Source of the DNA: Sinotaia quadrata
Taxonomy: Eukaryota; Mollusca; Gastropoda; Architaenioglossa; Viviparidae
Reading direction: 5' to 3'
NCBI GenBank assembly: GCA_028829895.1
Contig: CM054179.1
Span: 38,439,117-38,503,116, forward strand
Length of the DNA stretch: 64,000 bases
Shown here: positions 58,076-64,000 of the stretch, one piece after another
How the letters are laid out: every line of letters begins with the position of its first letter
How positions within the stretch are numbered: position 1 is the stretch's first letter
The notes under the pieces: generated by a model
Seen by the model: only the letters and a program-made list of their open reading frames with translations
The model's database searches: none
Told to the model about the DNA's origin: nothing
Translations under genes and position numbers: made by a program

Positions 58076-59860
58076 ATGAATAGAAAACACGTTAGAAGCG
58101 ATAGGCCTGCTGTCGCAAATAGTCAAAAAAAATCAAGGAAAAGCATCAATCTAGGCATCAAATTGGACGTTTTAAGGCGTTTTGATGCGGGTGAAAGGGC
58201 AGTTGATATCGCCAGAGAGCTTAACCTTCCGCCTACAACAGTAAGAACAATTCGTTTTAATGGTGAAAAAATTCGCGAATGTGCTCAAAGTGTGGCTCCA
58301 CAAGCGGCCACCAAAATAACTCGTACAAGAGGTGGAATTATGTTTACCATGGAAAGACTTTTAAATGCTTGGATACAAGACCAGAACAATCACAGTGTGC
58401 CTATTAGTATGATGGTCATTCAGGAAAAAGCTAAAAGTTTGTATGAAGATTTAAAGAAAGATTATGGCGAAAATTCACTCAGGGAAACGTTTGGTGCTAG
58501 CCGTGGCTGGTTTGAACGATTTAAGAGGCGCAGCAGTTTGCACCATTTTAAAGTTGCAGATGAAGCTGCAGCTTGCATGAATGTTGACACAGAAACTGAC
58601 AGAAATTATGCTGCTGTCATAAAAGAGATTATTGAAGATGGTGGCTACACACCTCAACAGGTTTTTCTTGGGGAAAAAACTGGCCTGTACTGGAAACGTT
58701 TGCCAGCAAAAACGTTTATTTTTACAGAGATTATTGCACCGGGATTTAAAGCAGACAAAGATCGCTTGACACTTCTACTCTGTGCAAATGCTTCAGGGGA
58801 TTTTAAACTCAAACCATTACTTGTTTACCACACGGAAACTCCAAGGGCTTTAAGAGGGTATTCAAAACAACACCTCCCTGTTGTTTGGCAGTCAGACAAA
58901 AAGACTAGGGTGACATCAGAAATTTTTCAAGAATGGTTTCATTTGCATTTTTGCCCATCTGTGAAGGAGTATTGTGTCAGAAACAATCTGGCACACAAAG
59001 CAATACTCATCATGGACAGTGCCCCAGGCCATCCAGTCAATCTTGAAGATTTATCTGAGCATGTTCAAGTAGTTTTTCTTCCACCTAATGCTACTTCTTA
59101 TTTGCAGGACAAGGATCAAGGCATTGTGCCCTTGTTTAAGGCTTATTATTTACGTCACATTTTCTCTCAGCTCCTTGCAGAAACTGGTGATGAAAATAAA
59201 CCATCAATAAGGGAGTTTTGGCATGGCTATAACATCATGAAAGCCATTGACAATATTGGAGAATCCTGGCAGCAAGTTACAAGGTCAAATATGAATAGTG
59301 TGTGGCAGAACATATGGCCTGAGTATGTTACTTACTTTCAAAGCTTTGGGGGAACAGTGCCAGAAATTCAACGTAACATAGTTGGACTGGCAAAAGAAAT
59401 TGGATTCAATGATGTAGAGGAATTGGATGTATTGGAGTTGCTTGAATCCCATGAAGAAAACTTGTCAGATGAAGATGTGATGCTGCTGGAACAACAAGCA
59501 GAAGAAGAGGCTTATGACACAGCACTACCCCCTCGAATATTAACTTCTAAAAGGTTGTCAGAGGCTTTTCATCATTTGGAAGTAGCAATGTCCATCTTCA
59601 GAGAGGATGATCCAAACCGAGAACGTAGCTCTACAGTTAATAAAGCAATAACAAACAGTATTAACTGCTACAAGGAATTGTACCAGCAAAAGAAAAAGAA
59701 AGATGCACATTTGTCCTTTGAGCGTTTTTATAGATCTACAGTGAAGACTGAAAGCTCAAAGAAAAGTTCATCAAAGGTCCATCAATTTTCAGTGGCTACA
59801 GTTTCATTTTCAGAGTCAGAATATGAAGAGAGAGATAATTCAGTCTCTTTGTCTGAATAA
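58076..59860 (+). CDS. Tigger/pogo-type transposase, TIGD1-like, intact
   Basis: 594 codons, no interruption, about the length of human TIGD1. Residues 19-70 form a CENP-B/psq-type helix-turn-helix (IKLDVLRRFDAGERAVDIAR). Residues 88-165 are the second CENP-B-type DNA-binding domain (GWFERFKRRSSLHHFKV). Residues 195-415 are the DDE_1 nuclease (YWKRLPAKTF, DRLTLLLCANASGDFKLKPL, LIMDSAPGHP, QDKDQGI). By alignment to Tigger (DETxxYWK) the first catalytic Asp is Glu200; Asp314 and Asp347 are kept. The tail STVNKAITNSINCYKELYQQ is also typical of the family. The start ATG has A at -3. I found no clear terminal inverted repeats. It may be a recent, defective copy or a domesticated host gene. Confidence 0.95.
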   Translation: MNRKHVRSDRPAVANSQKKSRKSINLGIKLDVLRRFDAGERAVDIARELNLPPTTVRTIRFNGEKIRECAQSVAPQAATKITRTRGGIMFTMERLLNAWIQDQNNHSVPISMMVIQEKAKSLYEDLKKDYGENSLRETFGASRGWFERFKRRSSLHHFKVADEAAACMNVDTETDRNYAAVIKEIIEDGGYTPQQVFLGEKTGLYWKRLPAKTFIFTEIIAPGFKADKDRLTLLLCANASGDFKLKPLLVYHTETPRALRGYSKQHLPVVWQSDKKTRVTSEIFQEWFHLHFCPSVKEYCVRNNLAHKAILIMDSAPGHPVNLEDLSEHVQVVFLPPNATSYLQDKDQGIVPLFKAYYLRHIFSQLLAETGDENKPSIREFWHGYNIMKAIDNIGESWQQVTRSNMNSVWQNIWPEYVTYFQSFGGTVPEIQRNIVGLAKEIGFNDVEELDVLELLESHEENLSDEDVMLLEQQAEEEAYDTALPPRILTSKRLSEAFHHLEVAMSIFREDDPNRERSSTVNKAITNSINCYKELYQQKKKKDAHLSFERFYRSTVKTESSKKSSSKVHQFSVATVSFSESEYEERDNSVSLSE

Positions 59861-61195
59861 CCCTGCCTCTCTATAATCTCAATACTTCAATGGATCTTTA
59901 TCAGCAAGTTCTTCAGTCATTTCAGATTATTCACACAAAGTGGCACAGTTTGATATTTAATATCAATACCTTATTATTATTAATTAATTAAACATCAGTA
60001 TATAATACTTTAATAGCTATTATAATTGTGTATATCAGTCATTATTCGAGTGTCAAAGATATTCAGATATGTCTTGTTCTAAAGAAAACCTTGAAGCTGA
60101 ATAATTTGAATTTCTTCTAGCTAAAATGAAAAGTAAAAATTTTTTCTTTCTTTAACAAAAAGAAAGTATTAAGAGGAAAAATATGAAAATAAAATTAACA
60201 TACTACCAACAGGAAAGAATATACAATTTTTTTTAAAATCTACCTGTAAACTATAAGTATAAAGTGAAAAAAGTACACATACAACCCTTAATAAATAAAT
60301 TCAGTAAAAGTGAAACTAGTGCAATTAAATCTGATCATTTAACTTTAAAAAATAAAAGAAATTGGAAATTAAAATTACAGTTTACCAATTGCTAACTATG
60401 GTTACACATTATATCTTTCATCATGGTTGATATGGACATTTAAATATATATATATATATATCGATGGTTAGATAATGATACAGAATTGTACAGATATGAT
60501 TGCTTGTTTTTTTACTTTATGGTCAAATAATTACTTAAATCATGGCTCTGTAGAACACACTGGAAACGTGGTTGGCCATAAAATAAAACTGGTCAACTGC
60601 AAGAGTATCAAAAGTGAGGAAGGATTTTTCTTACATGGCCTGAGCCCAGATGGGGCTTATTTCTTGTTGGGATGTTGCTGGCAAACTTTTTCTTTTCCTA
60701 GTGAAATTTATGACATTCCTTCTGAATGAACTACTTTACTCTTGCTCATGTTGTATCCCTTTATTTTGCAGACAAGTCTGCAGTTTACCTGGGTACTCTG
60801 AGTTCTGAGGAGTGTGGTCACTGTGTTTCAGTATGAAAGAGTTTAGTTTGATTAATGAAAAGACTAAGTAAAAGTATTACAAGAAGACTGTTTTTTTTTC
60901 TCATGTTGTCTTTCCTTTAGAAAAGATGCATTGAATAATGTGTATGTTGTAGATTTGATCTGGAGCTCTTCGACTATAAATGACCACTGACAGTGTTCTT
61001 GGCTCCCCTTAAGTGATTGAATGAATGTTATCTATTTAGTATTTATATTTATGCTGTGCTTCTATAACATTTTTGTTTGTTATGAGCACCAATGTTCATG
61101 ACATTTAAAAAAAAAAATTAATTCATGCATAATTTTTATAAGATGAAAAGTAATGATGCTACTGTATACTATCCTTTTTTATTTTTCAGAACACA
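59861..61195. other. 3' flank of the Tigger-like gene, no further gene recognised
   Basis: AT-rich with many A/T runs and (TA)n at 60444-60461. An open frame at 60475-60729 (84 codons) has no motif I recognise. AATAAA is present near 60292. Confidence 0.4.
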
Positions 61196-61199
61196 CTAC

Positions 61200-61410
61200 T
61201 AATGGAAAGGATGTAGCTTGTTTTTTTTCAAAAGTTAATATTTTTTTTCAATCTTCAGACAAATAGAAAACTTACGTAAAATAAATAAACTTTGTTAGTA
61301 AATGGAGCACAGCAAACTAATGTTGACTAGGATGTAGCTTGCTCTTTCTCAAGAGTGAATGTTTCATTCAATTTATAGTCAAATAGGCTGCTAGTTTGTG
61401 GAGCATTTAT
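61200..61410. repeat. Two-copy direct repeat, about 125 bp
   Basis: 'aggatgtagcttg' followed by 'tctcaagagt' and, later, 'agtcaaatag' occurs at 61207-61270 and again at 61329-61390, diverged. Confidence 0.7.
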
Positions 61411-64000
61411 GAGTTTATTGACTAATTTATCCCTAGATGCATTAAATAAATATTTAAAATGTTTTATTTTTAAATATAAGATGGAATGTCATTAATGTTA
61501 AAAACATAATTCACCTAAAAGTTAGCCAGCTATACACTTCAAAAATCAAAACCTAGGTTGGATGTTTTCTTCAGAGTAAGTGTAAATGTGAATGGAAATG
61601 TTTAAAGTTGATTGCGTGTGCATGAGAATAAACCCCTAACCATATGTAGATAGTGACACTTAAGAATTAACAATATAAAGTTAGAAGTTGCATTGCTGCT
61701 GGCAGATAGGAGCAATATCATCTAAATGGGGGTGTACACTCACACCCACTTAAAACTTCATATATGAATGAAGGGTTAATGTATGGCATGCAAGGTAAGT
61801 GGCAGAAGTCAAAATCATGAATCAAAAACGAATTAAGAATAACTTTTTCTTCCACCATCCTGGCGAAAGGTCCAGAAGAGAAATAGTCCGATTGTTACTG
61901 TTACTTGTGTTAGTATTAAAAAAAGTTAGCATCATAGTGTTTGAAGTTGTACTGACTTATAGTTATAAAAAAAAGAGTGAATGATTAAGATGGATTCATA
62001 ATCTTCACAGGATACAATGTTTTTATATACATGTACCTCCATCCCAGGAAAAAAGTTATGAATATTTGCTATTTACATGTGTGCAAGAGTATGGTTTAAG
62101 AAGATGTAATGTTTATTCTAATTTGTAATTCTTTTCAGGGATAGAGTAGCGAAAGTGTAATCCAGGAATTAGTCCTGTGGGCATGTTCATAATTATATTA
62201 TTTTTACTTGATATTTAATATTGCAACCATTGGATTGCAGAGTTTTCCTGTTTAGGTTGGTTCCCAGTACTTCATGGATTCTTCGTGGTTCATTTGTCAA
62301 AGATCTCAGCTAGAAACTTCAGTTTAGTTCAGGTCTAGCTTCACAGGTGAGTGCATCACCAGGGAGGGAGCAGACAACACATTCATTGAAAACTGTATGA
62401 TGATAATACTGTAACAAGATGGTGCTTATCAAGATATCTTTCTTAGTTAGCATTGGAAGTGTGATCCTTTGTGGAACATTTCATAACAGTATAGTGATGG
62501 ACATTCACATTTGAAACTGTATGGTGAAAAGGTAAAAGGTGACCCCTCATAGTGAACAATAAATCATTTAATTTAGTGTATTGGACATAGTAGGGAGTAG
62601 TGAATCTTCCAGGATAGCTTAATATCTATTATTGAAAATGTTATATTTTGATTAACCTTTTATTATCCCTTTCATAAATCTTTTTTCTTAATTTTTCATC
62701 CACCTTTTTCTCTTTCTTTGTAAGCTTCAGATATGTAAATTCCATATTTGTATGTGTATTGTCTTTGTCCTTGTTATATGTTGGCAGATGGCCTTTTCTG
62801 CCTGGGGACTCATATTATGAGTCACAAAAATAGTTCCATTGTCCTATATTTTAGTTAATTAGGATCAGTGAGCAACACTGATAGCCTAGATACATATTGT
62901 GCTGTGGAAGAAGGTTCTGTATCAATGTCATTTTCATTTAAAAAATTAAGTAAAACATTTTAATGTTTTTTTATATTTAGTTGTAGCAAGAGATTATACA
63001 GTAATATTGTTTTTCATATAAATGATCACATTCTAGATCTGTTTAATTATCTATGCATACATTTACTCATAATAAAGATACCAAATGTAGTAAACAGTTT
63101 TTACAGCCTTGCTGTCTATTATTTCTTAATTTTCTAGAATCAAAAAGATGAGCATGCCTTGCTAATTTTTTCTTCTTCTTGCTAGTGATAGCATAAAGCA
63201 AAATAAATGTCACACAGTTTACTATAACATGACATCTTGCACAAATTTCATTTATTTATCTCTTAGAGATAGTGTGTTTGAATATTGTTTCACTCTTTCT
63301 CTCATTACTGTGAAAGATATGTTACATTTTTTTAAATTTTCAATTGATTTGTTTAGCTATATATAGTAATATTGAAAACTAAAAATGTATGTATACTTTG
63401 TTAAATTAATTTACTAGTTTTTGCCTGTGGCTTTGCTTGCATAAATCATTAAATGTCAGTTTTCAGAACATGTTGCTTAAAGAAAAATTATGTTAAACAG
63501 TTATACTGGCATGTTTTTTTCTTTTTTGCAAGGTAAGAACCATAATACTGCATGCCGAAATATGGATTTTATATATATCTGAAAGTTATGGAAATCTTAA
63601 ATTTTAAAAGCTGGAGTATGGTTCCTGCCTGTGGTCCACAGCACTTATCCTTGCAATTTATTAACCCTTTAAGGTGCACATGTTTTTCCTTTTTCTAACT
63701 CTGAAGGGGCAAGATTTTTCAGGTTTCAGTGAGATTTAGGGTTATGTTAGTAAAAACATCAAATCTTAGGTATTAGTGCATATATTTCAATGAAATAAAA
63801 TGCAAAATGAAAGCAGCTTTATTAATATCCTTAATTGAAGTATACTTTCAGGTGTTAAATTTGAATCCTTGCATGAAAATATATATTTACACAAAAAAAA
63901 TGTTGTCCAGTTATTGTCTGCTACAAACACTATGTACACACACTTTGTTGACGCCAGGAACACTAATCTGTCATCAGACGACCAATACATCTCTTTTCTC
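61411..64000. other. No gene or array recognised
   Basis: AT-rich, mostly unique sequence with only short open frames (61799-61984 + and 63787-63990 -) that show no known motif. Confidence 0.5.

Noticed and set aside
60475..60729. 84-codon + open frame after the Tigger-like gene
   Set aside because: No similarity or domain that I recognise and no sign it continues through splice sites.

Overview
The window looks like AT-rich nuclear DNA from an invertebrate animal. Genes are split by GT-AG introns, there are long (GT)n, (CA)n, (CT)n and GATA tracts, and dozens of minisatellite arrays. A lophotrochozoan such as a mollusc fits the repeat style and the divergence of the genes, but that is inference; nothing here fixes the species. 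There are no operons, rRNA, tRNA or CRISPR arrays that I can support.

The main gene, on the + strand at 11734-47031, is a bone morphogenetic protein type II receptor (BMPR2 family). I could assemble nine coding exons. They join in one continuous frame of 1170 codons, counting one base supplied by an exon 1 that I did not find. In order they encode a ten-cysteine ligand-binding domain (exons 2-3), a transmembrane helix and the start of the kinase (exon 4), the rest of the kinase (exons 5-9), and a very long cytoplasmic tail in one large last exon (exon 10). Most splice positions and phases match human BMPR2 as I remember it, and exons 7 and 8 (148 and 137 nt) equal human exons 9 and 10 in length. 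Human introns 4 and 6 are absent, and the tail intron sits elsewhere.

A second gene, at 58076-59860 on the + strand, is an uninterrupted 594-residue Tigger/pogo-type transposase (TIGD1-like). It has a CENP-B-type DNA-binding region and a DDE domain in which the first catalytic Asp appears to be Glu.

Layout: 1-11.7 kb is upstream or intron-1 DNA packed with minisatellites. 11.7-31.8 kb is exon 2 and a 19.8-kb intron holding two copies of an LTR-like repeat, one with a decayed Ty3/gypsy RT-RNase H region on the minus strand, plus a promoter-like CCAAT/GC-box cluster and many arrays. 31.8-47.0 kb holds exons 3-10. 47.0-58 kb is 3' UTR or intergenic DNA with further arrays. 58-60 kb is the Tigger gene. 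60-64 kb shows no recognisable gene.

The most striking signal is at the exon 3 donor. The exon/intron boundary itself has been amplified into a 37-bp tandem array, so the true donor (GTGAGT) is followed by ten further donor-like copies, eight of them perfect GTAAGT. Using any of them would keep an in-frame TGA and give a secreted extracellular domain. Exon 7 shows an older, decayed version of the same thing, its 3' end copied several times into the following intron, and exon 2 has a short copy of its 5' edge just upstream.
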